From IMG/VR virus record IMGVR_UViG_3300042731_007593, positions 1 to 37,829 of that record: a stretch of 37,829 nt of DNA, one strand, 5' to 3'. The notes below the pieces were generated by a model. It searched no databases. It had not been told where the DNA came from and was given only the letters and a program-made list of their open reading frames with translations. This document shows, piece by piece, positions 7,007 to 12,628 of this stretch. Source of the stretch: a virus. Both the position numbers and the translations under genes were made by a program. Position 1 is the stretch's first letter. Each line of letters opens with the position of its first letter.

Positions 7007-7140
7007 ATAACGTGTCCCCACCCGGATTCGAACCGAGACAATTGCATCGAAAGTGCAATATTCTACCCTTAAATTACAGGGACGCACATCTGTTCTTTTT
7101 ATGTCTTTGGATTCATTGGCTGCATTTTTTGTTCCTGTTC
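7005..7140. repeat. Duplicated tRNA-portal-end block, copy 1 (127 bp exact core 7014-7140)
   Basis: Bases 7014-7140 are identical to 35962-36088. Similarity extends a few bases further (TTATAACGT), interrupted by an extra GT pair here (read AC on the tRNA strand). The block holds a tRNA-Glu gene and, upstream of it, the last 13 codons and stop of portal. Since portal is complete at the other site, this copy is the derived one. It then joins abruptly to unrelated sequence at 7141. Confidence 0.95.
7013..7083 (-). tRNA. tRNA-Glu (UUC), second copy with altered discriminator
   Basis: The cloverleaf is the same as that of the copy at 35961-36031: acceptor GTCCCTG/TGGGGAC, a weak D arm (ATT/AAT), anticodon arm TTGCA-CTTTCGA-TGCAA with anticodon TTC, and T arm CTCGG-TTCGAAT-CCGGG. 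After C72 the next base is A followed by CG, whereas the other copy has G73, the usual discriminator for bacterial tRNA-Glu. No CCA is encoded. The change in the discriminator suggests that this copy may be poorly charged or serve as a recombination site. Confidence 0.85.
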
Positions 7141-7143
7141 AAT

Positions 7144-7173
7144 TTGTATAAAAAGAAAATATCATAGTATACT
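7144..7173 (+). promoter_or_regulatory. Probable promoter for the gene at 7214
   Basis: TTGTAT (7144-7149), 18-base spacer, TATACT (7168-7173). The -10 box overlaps the first arm of the 15-bp inverted repeat. Confidence 0.5.
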
Positions 7174-7224
7174 GTACTCTTTTATTTAAACACAAAAAAA
7201 AGGAAGCAGTACTATGATATTTTC
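7155..7224. repeat. 15-bp perfect inverted repeat flanking promoter and start codon
   Basis: GAAAATATCATAGTA (7155-7169) and its exact complement TACTATGATATTTTC (7210-7224). With a two-base bulge the pairing extends through CTG/CAG to 18 pairs. The first arm covers the -10 region and the second covers the start codon at 7214. It could be a paired operator, or an RNA hairpin hiding the start codon in read-through transcripts. Confidence 0.85.
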
Positions 7225-7468
7225 AACTCAAGACAAGCTTAGAACATTAATCAAAAATTCTCAAGAGACAAAATCTGGAACAATTCTACTTTTAAATAGT
7301 TTTGAAATCTTTGACTTGCTAAAGAAAGATAAGTGTTTTGAGCAAGTTTTTCAAACAATTCTTATACTAGTTAATCAAGATAGACAGCTTTTAGTTGAAG
7401 CAAAAGAAGCTTTGCTTGAGTATTTGAATTCCTCTTACCTTTTTCATCCCCTAAATCAATATCTGTAA
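7214..7468 (+). CDS. Hypothetical protein, 84 residues
   Basis: I do not recognise this protein. It starts at ATG 7214 after AAAAAGGAAGCAG and is helical, with alternating charged and leucine-rich stretches (SFEIFDLLKKDK, FQTILILVNQ). The last 98 bases overlap, tail to tail, the minus-strand partner of the repressor. Its promoter and start codon are framed by the 15-bp inverted repeat, so its expression is probably tightly controlled. Position next to the XRE repressor suggests an immunity or lysogeny-related role, unproven. Confidence 0.55.
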   Translation: MIFSTQDKLRTLIKNSQETKSGTILLLNSFEIFDLLKKDKCFEQVFQTILILVNQDRQLLVEAKEALLEYLNSSYLFHPLNQYL

Positions 7469-7625
7469 TTAAGCGAAACTCACACATTGGATAAACAACA
7501 TAATCATAAATTTCTTGTACATTAACTATAATATCATCAAAAAATTTCCATTTTTTTTCAGCTATATATTTTATCAAACATTGATTAGCAATTACTTCAG
7601 GCATAAAACTATACAGCTTATCCAT
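7371..7625 (-). CDS. Hypothetical repressor-coupled protein, 84 residues
   Basis: The frame is open to 7661, but the ATG at 7625 has AAAGGGAG in front and overlaps the repressor stop by 8 bases, so MDKLYSFMPEVIANQ is the likely start. No HExxH metalloprotease motif of ImmA-type antirepressors is present, and no toxin signature is clear. The aromatic-rich core (KKWKFFDDIIVNVQEIYDYV) looks folded, but the last 30 residues lie in the region that also encodes the opposite gene and look less natural. It is probably co-translated with the repressor. Confidence 0.5.
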   Translation of the reverse strand: MDKLYSFMPEVIANQCLIKYIAEKKWKFFDDIIVNVQEIYDYVVYPMCEFRLITDIDLGDEKGKRNSNTQAKLLLLQLKAVYLD

Positions 7626-7926
7626 CTCCCTTTTTTCTCCGTTGTAATCGATATAATCCAACTGCTCGCTGATACTTTTTACTTAATCCATCTTCAAATT
7701 GTTGAACTTTTATCTCTTTTGCATCCTCAAGTAATTCTTGCTCTTTTATCCCAAAAACGTCTGCTATTTTGCAAATTAACTCAGGACTAGGAATTTCACC
7801 ATGCACTTCAATTTTAGTGACATAAGAAGGGGATAAATCATTTCCAAGTTTTTCAATGAACTGTTTTACAGTCCACCCTTTTCCCCGTCTATAAGCCTGA
7901 ATTTTTTCGCCAAATGTTTTTTTCAT
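7618..7926 (-). CDS. XRE-family (cI-like) transcriptional repressor
   Basis: A 102-residue protein with an N-terminal helix-turn-helix of the Xre/Cro-CI family at about residues 6-60 (FGEKIQAYRRGKGWTVKQFI, then LSPSYVTKIEVHGEIPSPEL). There is no C-terminal LexA-like peptidase, so it would not be SOS-cleaved. Such proteins hold early promoters off in lysogens. It has its own promoter (7948-7975) and a GGGAG ribosome binding site, and overlaps the next gene by 8 bases. The divergent switch at 9047-9121 is the most likely target, but dyads closer by (8072-8090) are also candidates. Confidence 0.83.
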   Translation of the reverse strand: MKKTFGEKIQAYRRGKGWTVKQFIEKLGNDLSPSYVTKIEVHGEIPSPELICKIADVFGIKEQELLEDAKEIKVQQFEDGLSKKYQRAVGLYRLQRRKKGDG

Positions 7927-7947
7927 AATTTATACTCCCAAAGATTG

Positions 7948-7975
7948 AATTTACTAAATTTGGTTAATTCGTCAA
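7948..7975 (-). promoter_or_regulatory. Promoter of the XRE repressor gene
   Basis: Minus strand: TTGACG (7975-7970), 16-base spacer, TAAATT (7953-7948), leader of about 15-20 bases, then GGGAG and ATG at 7926. Confidence 0.6.
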
Positions 7976-8232
7976 GACAAAATTTACTTTAAGGCAATTT
8001 CTGCGATTAAAAAATATATGTTTTAATTTTTTACCAAGCAATATCCTACCTGCAAGCACCTTTTTTATTGATTGATACTCATGTTATCAATGATTGACTT
8101 TATTTCAAAGGATTTAAAATTTTCAAAAGAATAAGTTATAAAATAGTCCACCAATGGAACACGACTTGAGAGTGTTTGAATTTTTTACTGGATGTTGGGG
8201 GTTTTATAATTGCGAACAGTTACCTAAGTTTT
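7976..8232. other. Non-coding interval upstream of the repressor, with a small dyad
   Basis: AT-rich with no supported gene; a 28-codon plus-strand frame from 8154 has no ribosome binding site. TTGATA (8072-8077) and TATCAA (8085-8090) form a dyad spaced by 7 bases, and weaker matching extends outward. It is a candidate repressor operator. It also contains the 3' untranslated region of the leftward trio ending at 8233; I see no clear terminator. Confidence 0.45.
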
Positions 8233-8592
8233 TTAGATAGATGATCTCTTATTTTTATATCGTTGTCTTTCTTGCATTTCCAGTTCTGTAACTTTTTCAT
8301 AGTGCTTATCAAGCCATGCTACATAGCGTGGTTCTTTATTAAATGCTCGTATTTCGCGTTCATATGGTCGCGCATCTTTCAGAAGATATGCAATCGATAA
8401 AAGTAAACCAGCTTTTCTTTCTGGGGGTGTAGCGTCGTCCTTTTCTTTCTTGGCTCTAAATTCTATCATCTTAATAGTTTCTGTTACAAATGTTGACACT
8501 ACTTCTCTCATGGCTTCTGTTACTTCATATGGAACATTCCCTTTTTTTATGTGTTCTTCAAGAGCCTTAATGGCTCTAATTGTGTTTTTCAC
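8233..8592 (-). CDS. Hypothetical protein, 119 residues
   Basis: I do not recognise this protein. It is helical and highly charged throughout (IRAIKALEEHIKKGN, FRAKKEKDDATPPERK, ending ERQRYKNKRSSI). It is the last gene of the leftward trio headed by the MerR-like protein, overlapping its neighbour by 17 bases, so the three are translated as a unit. The middle contains a short hydrophobic helix (LLLSIAYLL) that is too short to be a confident membrane segment. Confidence 0.62.
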   Translation of the reverse strand: MKNTIRAIKALEEHIKKGNVPYEVTEAMREVVSTFVTETIKMIEFRAKKEKDDATPPERKAGLLLSIAYLLKDARPYEREIRAFNKEPRYVAWLDKHYEKVTELEMQERQRYKNKRSSI

Positions 8593-8821
8593 ATTCTTTC
8601 CTTGGTATTGCTTTTATTTTTTCTAACTTTTTTCTTAATTCATCCAGAAAGAAAGTATCTTCTGGAAAAAATTCATAAAGGGCACTGAGTACATCTTTAG
8701 CCTTTTTTTTTAAATAATTAGGTTCTAACGTCGCGATGATTTTTTCTACATGGCGATAATGATACGCACCTTTATATGTATCTTTGAGCGATTGTATTTG
8801 TCTTTCCTCAATAAGCGTCAT
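8576..8821 (-). CDS. Hypothetical protein, 81 residues
   Basis: I do not recognise this protein. It starts at ATG 8821, sharing an ATGA overlap with the stop of the MerR-like gene. It is helical, with LEPNYLKKKAKDVLSALYEF in the middle. Its LEPNYLKKKAK part is reminiscent of LEPRYTAW in the small terminase and EPRYVAWL in the following protein, but this is too short to claim kinship. It is a middle member of the leftward regulatory operon. Confidence 0.6.
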   Translation of the reverse strand: MTLIEERQIQSLKDTYKGAYHYRHVEKIIATLEPNYLKKKAKDVLSALYEFFPEDTFFLDELRKKLEKIKAIPRKECEKHN

Positions 8822-9003
8822 CTAGTTCCTTTATTTTCTTTGTTCTTAAACTTTTCTAGTTGATCTTGTCTATATAATCTATAGCCGGTTTTTTTCAAGA
8901 TACCCACCGGTAATAACTTTCTTGTGGTTTCCCATTTTCTTAATGTCTGTTGTGAAATACCAAGAAGCTTAGCAGCTTCTCCTATAAGCATATATTCTTT
9001 CAT
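8818..9003 (-). CDS. MerR/excisionase-like helix-turn-helix protein, 61 residues
   Basis: The whole protein is a winged-helix of the MerR/HTH_17 type: IGEAAKLLGISQQTLRKWE (residues 7-25), then a wing TGYRLYRQDQLEKF. Proteins of this size act as excisionase-like recombination directionality factors or as small phage regulators. No integrase is present to partner it, so a regulatory role at the adjacent switch is equally likely. It is the first gene of the leftward operon, with a near-consensus promoter at 9047-9074 and GAAAGGATA-like sites in the leader. Confidence 0.82.
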   Translation of the reverse strand: MKEYMLIGEAAKLLGISQQTLRKWETTRKLLPVGILKKTGYRLYRQDQLEKFKNKENKGTR

Positions 9004-9046
9004 TATCTTATCCTTCTTTTTTGCATATATATCCTTTCAAAATATA

Positions 9047-9074
9047 ATTATATAGCAAAGATGTTTAATGTCAA
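9047..9074 (-). promoter_or_regulatory. Leftward switch promoter
   Basis: Minus strand: perfect TTGACA (9074-9069), 16-base spacer, perfect TATAAT (9052-9047). It drives the MerR-like gene. Its -35 box is one arm of an inverted repeat shared with the rightward promoter. Confidence 0.8.
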
Positions 9075-9100
9075 ACATCCGATATCAAACACTTGACATT
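9060..9100. promoter_or_regulatory. Composite operator between divergent promoters
   Basis: Two overlapping dyads: GATGTTT (9060-9066) with AAACATC (9073-9079), and AATGTCAA (9067-9074) with TTGACATT (9093-9100). The second places the -35 boxes of both promoters in its arms, so a single bound protein could block both or choose between them. Confidence 0.7.
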
Positions 9101-9121
9101 GCATTAAACCCCTGCTAGTAT
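9093..9121 (+). promoter_or_regulatory. Rightward switch promoter
   Basis: TTGACA (9093-9098), 17-base spacer, TAGTAT (9116-9121), followed by a leader of about 35-40 bases and a GAGGGGG ribosome binding site before ATG 9166. Confidence 0.75.
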
Positions 9122-9165
9122 GATAGTGGTAAGTTAAAAGATAAATCTAATTTGAGGGGGATTTT

Positions 9166-9540
9166 ATGATAGTTGATAAAAAGACAAAGACATTTTACTG
9201 GAAAGGTAGTTCTTCTGACACCGCAAAGCGTTATTATACTTATAAAGAGATTTTAGAAAAGCGGGATGTTTTGCTGGAGGCACAGAATAGATGGCAAAAA
9301 GCTGCAGATGTTATTTACGAAAAGAACGGTGGCGAAGCGATGGGATCTTGTGTTTTAGGGGATCATATTAAAGCCTATGTTCTGATGAAGGGTTGCAGAA
9401 AGCCAAGACTGGTGACTATAGTTCATGCTCCTGCTTATCAGGATTGTTCTATAAAAGAAGAAAGTTCAATTAAAGTACTTAAATGGTTAAAAGAAGTTCA
9501 TGGAATAGAATGCAGACAGGCAAGTGGAAGAATGGACTAA
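9166..9540 (+). CDS. Hypothetical protein, 124 residues, first gene of the rightward operon
   Basis: I do not recognise this protein. The start at 9166 has a strong GAGGGGG site. The sequence looks like a small alpha/beta domain: KTFYWKGSSSDTAKRYYTYKE at the start, a helix, then strands AYVLMKG and RLVTIVHAPAYQD. Three cysteines occur (CVLG, GCRK, ECRQ) but do not form an evident metal site. It is controlled by the rightward switch promoter, so it should be an early or lytic-phase protein. Confidence 0.65.
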   Translation: MIVDKKTKTFYWKGSSSDTAKRYYTYKEILEKRDVLLEAQNRWQKAADVIYEKNGGEAMGSCVLGDHIKAYVLMKGCRKPRLVTIVHAPAYQDCSIKEESSIKVLKWLKEVHGIECRQASGRMD

Positions 9541-9594
9541 AAAGCATATTATTATAGATTTTAATGGAAAAACAATTTACGGAAAGGATAAATA

Positions 9595-9897
9595 ATGTAT
9601 TTACAAGAACTAGAGAAAACAATAAACAAAGAGGCCCATGCTTTAATTGATTATCTAGGAAAAGATGGTAGATATGCTACAAGGTTCGACGTTTATATAG
9701 AAGACATGGAAGATGACTCAATGGCTCTCTCTTGGGTTGAGGATAACTTATACTTAACGTCTAATGAAGATGCCATTCTCTATGATGAACTTGATATTCA
9801 AGGCAAATTATTGGTAGCTTATTATTTGGATGGTTTTATTTCTGAGTTTAATGATTACTTACACGAAGAAACATCAAAGCACACAGGCTGTTCATAA
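9595..9897 (+). CDS. Hypothetical acidic protein, 100 residues
   Basis: I do not recognise this protein. It is very acidic (IEDMEDDSMALSWVEDNLYL, NEDAILYDELD) and small, with no membrane segment. It starts at 9595 after GGAAAGGATAAATA. Small acidic early phage proteins are often DNA mimics or inhibitors of host enzymes, but nothing here proves this. It is the second gene of the rightward operon, 54 bases after the first. Confidence 0.62.
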   Translation: MYLQELEKTINKEAHALIDYLGKDGRYATRFDVYIEDMEDDSMALSWVEDNLYLTSNEDAILYDELDIQGKLLVAYYLDGFISEFNDYLHEETSKHTGCS

Positions 9898-9917
9898 TAA
9901 AAAGATTGGGGGATATT

Positions 9918-10400
9918 ATGAGAAAAGCTCTATTGGTTGCTATGTTATCTGTATGTCTACAGGGATCAATTCTAAGTAATGACACTGGCATCAAAGATCC
10001 GCTTGATAAGTATCAACCGGTTGATAGTCGTAAAGAGGGTTATTATGCTGGGTGTATGATCAATGCTGGACGCATGCTAAGAAGCACGTATAATTTCTTT
10101 AATGAGAATATAGATTATCTTTTAACGAGTAAGGGAGTTACCAAGACAGTAGTGGTCTTAGCTCCCTTCGTTGTTCTTTATGGACATTATCTTGGGTTAG
10201 ATCCCATCAAGGATGTAGGCCGCAGTTTATTATCAACCATAGGCAGAGCGCAGGCATTTTATGAATTACAAAAGACAATCGGTGCTAACCAACAGCTCTT
10301 AGAAGAAATAGCCACACAGCCATGGAAGATGTTTGGGATAGCTGCAGTAGAGTTGATTAAGAGTATGGGCAAAAAGATTAAGATACCTTTTATTATGTAG
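9918..10400 (+). CDS. Exported or membrane protein with signal peptide, 160 residues
   Basis: The ATG at 9918 follows GGGGGATATT and gives a classic signal peptide (MRKALLVAMLSVCLQGSILS). An in-frame TTG at 9906 is less likely. A second hydrophobic stretch (TKTVVVLAPFVVLYGHYLGL, about residues 75-97) is a likely transmembrane helix, and GMINAG-like glycines precede it. The product is therefore periplasmic or membrane-anchored. Encoded under the rightward switch, it might be a superinfection-exclusion or lysis factor. Function unknown. Confidence 0.62.
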   Translation: MRKALLVAMLSVCLQGSILSNDTGIKDPLDKYQPVDSRKEGYYAGCMINAGRMLRSTYNFFNENIDYLLTSKGVTKTVVVLAPFVVLYGHYLGLDPIKDVGRSLLSTIGRAQAFYELQKTIGANQQLLEEIATQPWKMFGIAAVELIKSMGKKIKIPFIM

Positions 10401-10408
10401 GGAAAAAG

Positions 10409-10651
10409 ATGGCTAATTTTAAGTTAATATGTGTAACAGATGTAACAAAAGAGATTTCAGAAGAAGTTAAGGAGATTGCCAGAAGAGAGCATCATGATGC
10501 GATGCCATTAAATTTCCTTCTTATTAGAAAAGACAACGACGTTGATATTTACGTTAATATTGGTGAGATTGAAAACATGGTAGATGAGAAACCCAAAAAA
10601 TATATAGTAATTCGTGAATGCTGTGGTTGTAAAGACGTTATAAATAGATGA
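10409..10651 (+). CDS. Hypothetical protein, 80 residues
   Basis: I do not recognise this protein. It starts at 10409 with AGGGAAAAAG upstream, 8 bases after the previous stop. It looks like a small alpha/beta protein: FKLICVTDV strand, helix EVKEIARREHH, strand LNFLLIRK, strand DVDIYVNIG. A CCGCK cysteine cluster lies near the C-terminus (residues 72-75) and could bind metal or form disulphides. Rightward operon member. Confidence 0.58.
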   Translation: MANFKLICVTDVTKEISEEVKEIARREHHDAMPLNFLLIRKDNDVDIYVNIGEIENMVDEKPKKYIVIRECCGCKDVINR

Positions 10652-10689
10652 TATGCACAAACGTGATACAGATGCCGTTAGGGTAAGAC

Positions 10690-11202
10690 ATGAATAAAAA
10701 GATAAACCAACAAGAGCTAATTAAAGTTTTGCAGGAAGCTGATTTTCCATTACAGGCTACCTTATGGGAAGAATATGCCAAAAAAGATGGAAATATAGAT
10801 TCCTGGTTAATGAATATTCCTATGGATTTGATAAGAAAATATGAAGATGCGCTCGAAGATCTTAAAGAGGGTGAAACGTTACTTGATAGCACACTACTTT
10901 CTGAACACGAAGTAGCAGATTTGTGTGGTGCTGCAGTTGTACTTCTTGCTTTTAATAATAACAATAAAGGAAATTCGTCAGAAGAAGTGGTAGAAACTAT
11001 GAAGAAAATTGTAACAAGGATGATCCCTCTGGTAATAAATGAAAAAGTAAGAATCCAATCTGAAAATAGCGTTGGCCCTTTACTAGAAGCTGTTCCCGAT
11101 AAAAAACATCCATGGGATATTGATAAAGGATCAGTTCGTCTAGTAAAAACGTGTGACCAAATGTCACACGTTGAAAGGAATATAAGGAAACCACATGAAT
11201 AA
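10690..11202 (+). CDS. Hypothetical protein, 170 residues
   Basis: I do not recognise this protein. It is soluble and mostly helical, with LQATLWEEYAKK, an acidic middle (KYEDALEDLKEGETLLDSTL) and a short hydrophobic helix VADLCGAAVVLLAF near residue 75. The ribosome binding site (TTAGGGTAAGAC) is weak. The last codons contain a perfect 10-bp palindrome (11148-11172) ahead of a small final gene. It is the longest gene of the rightward operon. Confidence 0.58.
   Translation: MNKKINQQELIKVLQEADFPLQATLWEEYAKKDGNIDSWLMNIPMDLIRKYEDALEDLKEGETLLDSTLLSEHEVADLCGAAVVLLAFNNNNKGNSSEEVVETMKKIVTRMIPLVINEKVRIQSENSVGPLLEAVPDKKHPWDIDKGSVRLVKTCDQMSHVERNIRKPHE
11148..11172. repeat. 10-bp perfect inverted repeat in the end of the 170-residue gene
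   Basis: AACGTGTGAC (11148-11157), CAAAT loop, GTCACACGTT (11163-11172). The right arm begins a 21-base sequence (11163-11183) found again, inverted on the map, at 15280-15300 just before the Hint gene, where the left arm is not present. Confidence 0.8.
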
Positions 11203-11278
11203 ATGGATTAAAACAGCTATTGGAAATTTTGTCCTGAGAAACTTGGAAGTACAAGCTTTCGACTTTAGTCGAGAGTAG
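11195..11278 (+). CDS. Possible 27-residue terminal peptide of the rightward operon
   Basis: The ATG at 11195 follows AAGGAAACCAC and overlaps the preceding stop region. The product MNKWIKTAIGNFVLRNLEVQ-AFDFSRE is small and amphipathic at its start, as in small membrane-active peptides. The codons near the end form a hairpin (CTTTCGAC/GTCGAGAG with one mismatch). Only the ribosome binding site and position support it. Confidence 0.35.
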   Translation: MNKWIKTAIGNFVLRNLEVQAFDFSRE

Positions 11279-11300
11279 TTGACCCCTTACATTACCTTTT

Positions 11301-11338
11301 AATAGGCGCCCAGTTTGCGTTATTGGGGGGCGCCTATT
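11301..11338. terminator. Strong bidirectional terminator between converging operons
   Basis: AATAGGCGCCC (11301-11311) and GGGCGCCTATT (11328-11338) pair over 11 bases, GC-rich, loop of 16. It lies between the rightward operon end (11278) and the leftward late operon end (11368). U-runs are short on both sides, so it may act as a roadblock hairpin. Confidence 0.75.
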
Positions 11339-11367
11339 TGAATGTGTGATTAAAAAGGGAGAATTTT

Positions 11368-11655
11368 TTAGCGTTTTAATTTGTTTGTTGTTTTGACGGG
11401 TGGTTCAATGCTAAAGAGATATTCTTTAATTTCTTTTGCTTCTTTTGGACTTGGATCTTCGAAGAAATCATCAAAAGACGTAACTTCTGCTTCTTCTTTG
11501 ATGTCATCTGGCAATGTTATTTCTATGACACTGTCTTTGAATTTTTTATGATGTTGATAAAATGAATACCAAATAAAAAAAATATAAGTAAGAATGGTAA
11601 TAATAACCATACTTCCAAAAACTTTAAACCATATATCATGTGAGGAGGGCCTCAT
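11368..11655 (-). CDS. Single-pass membrane protein, 95 residues (holin/spanin-like candidate)
   Basis: The frame extends to 11736, but the ATG at 11655 has AAAGGAAAAACCG and yields MRPSSHDIWFKVFG followed by one transmembrane helix (about residues 12-33, VFGSMVIITILTYIFFIWYS), then a charged acidic tail. A short N-tail with one TM and a long soluble tail matches the layout of inner-membrane spanins or class-III-like holins, yet the tail lacks an obvious coiled coil. It is the last gene of the late transcript, where lysis genes can sit. Function inferred only from topology and place. Confidence 0.55.
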   Translation of the reverse strand: MRPSSHDIWFKVFGSMVIITILTYIFFIWYSFYQHHKKFKDSVIEITLPDDIKEEAEVTSFDDFFEDPSPKEAKEIKEYLFSIEPPVKTTNKLKR

Positions 11656-11736
11656 CGGTTTTTCCTTTCTTTTTTTTGTAACTTTTTCTAGTGTACCATA
11701 CATAAGCAAATGCATTCTACAGGGAGGTTCTATCAT

Positions 11737-11766
11737 AGCTTCCCCTCAGAAGAAGGGAAGCTTTTT
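11737..11766 (+). terminator. Plus-strand terminator antisense to the late operon
   Basis: AGCTTCCC (11737-11744), 10-base loop, GGGAAGCT (11755-11762), then TTTT. It would stop rightward transcripts that pass the terminator at 11301. Confidence 0.6.
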
Positions 11767-11769
11767 ATA

Positions 11770-11806
11770 AAAAAGAAAAAAGTAGGTTCTCTGTTGGAGA
11801 CAGAGA
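11770..11806 (-). terminator. Weak leftward terminator after the ERF gene
   Basis: On the minus strand, TCTCTGT/ACAGAGA (11806-11788) with a 5-base loop is followed after a few bases by a T-rich tract (11780-11770). It may reduce transcription into the last late gene. Confidence 0.45.
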
Positions 11807-11823
11807 CATAAGTAGAGTGGCAG

Positions 11824-12537
11824 TTAAATATCTTTGTGTGCCTTTCTTTCAGTTCGTATTCCTGTGATGGTTTTTTGGAATCCATCAAGGGGGATATCAG
11901 CAAGATTACGAATTTTAAAATGTCGCAATATTTTCTCTTTATAGTGTGGCACATATTGTAGTTCATGTTCAATCTTTTTAAGGTCATCGCGTGTTATTGT
12001 TTCCATACTTGTATTTTTATGGCCTTCTCCATGCACACCAATATTCTTATAAGCTTCTTTTAATGCTTCATATCCATTATCATCAAATTGGTCATTGGCA
12101 ATTGTAATATTAAGGAGCGCCATCACTTGTGACTTTTTTAATTCATTTAATTCAGAGACATAAATATCTATATTATTTTGTGTTGGTAAAAATCGTTCAA
12201 TGGTTTGTATCCATTGGCCACTATTATGCCATATTCTTGTTTGAAGAAACGTTTTGCCGCTATTAGGGGCCAGTGTTCGTTGGGTAATAGAAATGCCGTG
12301 CTTGCCTAAAATTGGACGCATTTCACGCATAATATTATCCAGGTCAGTATATGCATTATTCATGTACGTGTCTTTGCGATTAAGAAGTATGAGGGGATAT
12401 TCACATTGAGCTTTAGCAAGAGCGGTATTTATTTTATCTGTTTCTTTTGATTCATGTATGTGAAAAGAAGCTTGAGGATCAATGAGCTCAGTAAGTTCTT
12501 CAAGTTTTGCATAGACATCTTCTAAGGTAATCTTCAT
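11824..12537 (-). CDS. erf: ERF-family single-strand annealing protein
   Basis: A 237-residue protein with the ERF superfamily signature YTDLDNIMREMRPILGKHGI followed by SITQRT...GKTFLQTRIWHNSGQWIQT (about residues 62-110). P22 Erf anneals complementary single strands and circularises terminally redundant phage DNA, which fits a genome that closes into a circle. The start at 12537 has AAGGATGAGAAATA. It is unusual that a recombination gene lies in the tail end of the late block rather than in the early region. A hairpin lies just upstream at 12561-12609. Confidence 0.88.
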   Translation of the reverse strand: MKITLEDVYAKLEELTELIDPQASFHIHESKETDKINTALAKAQCEYPLILLNRKDTYMNNAYTDLDNIMREMRPILGKHGISITQRTLAPNSGKTFLQTRIWHNSGQWIQTIERFLPTQNNIDIYVSELNELKKSQVMALLNITIANDQFDDNGYEALKEAYKNIGVHGEGHKNTSMETITRDDLKKIEHELQYVPHYKEKILRHFKIRNLADIPLDGFQKTITGIRTERKAHKDI

Positions 12538-12560
12538 TATTTCTCATCCTTTATCTAGCT

Positions 12561-12609
12561 AAGTGAGCCTCCATTCCAAGAAAGGAACAAAATAAAATGG
12601 AGGCTACTT
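12561..12609. terminator. Stem-loop upstream of the ERF gene
   Basis: AGCCTCCATT (12566-12575) pairs perfectly with AATGGAGGCT (12596-12605); AAGT/ACTT extends the stem with one bulge. Loop of 20 bases. It sits between the lipoprotein-like gene and erf. No U-run follows, so it may be an attenuator or mRNA-processing site. Confidence 0.6.
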
Positions 12610-12628
12610 AAAATGGAGAAAGTACTAA

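Noticed and set aside
8154-8240. 28-codon plus-strand frame (MEHDLRVFEFFTG...)
   Set aside because: No ribosome site and no supporting context; kept only as a note in the interval entry.
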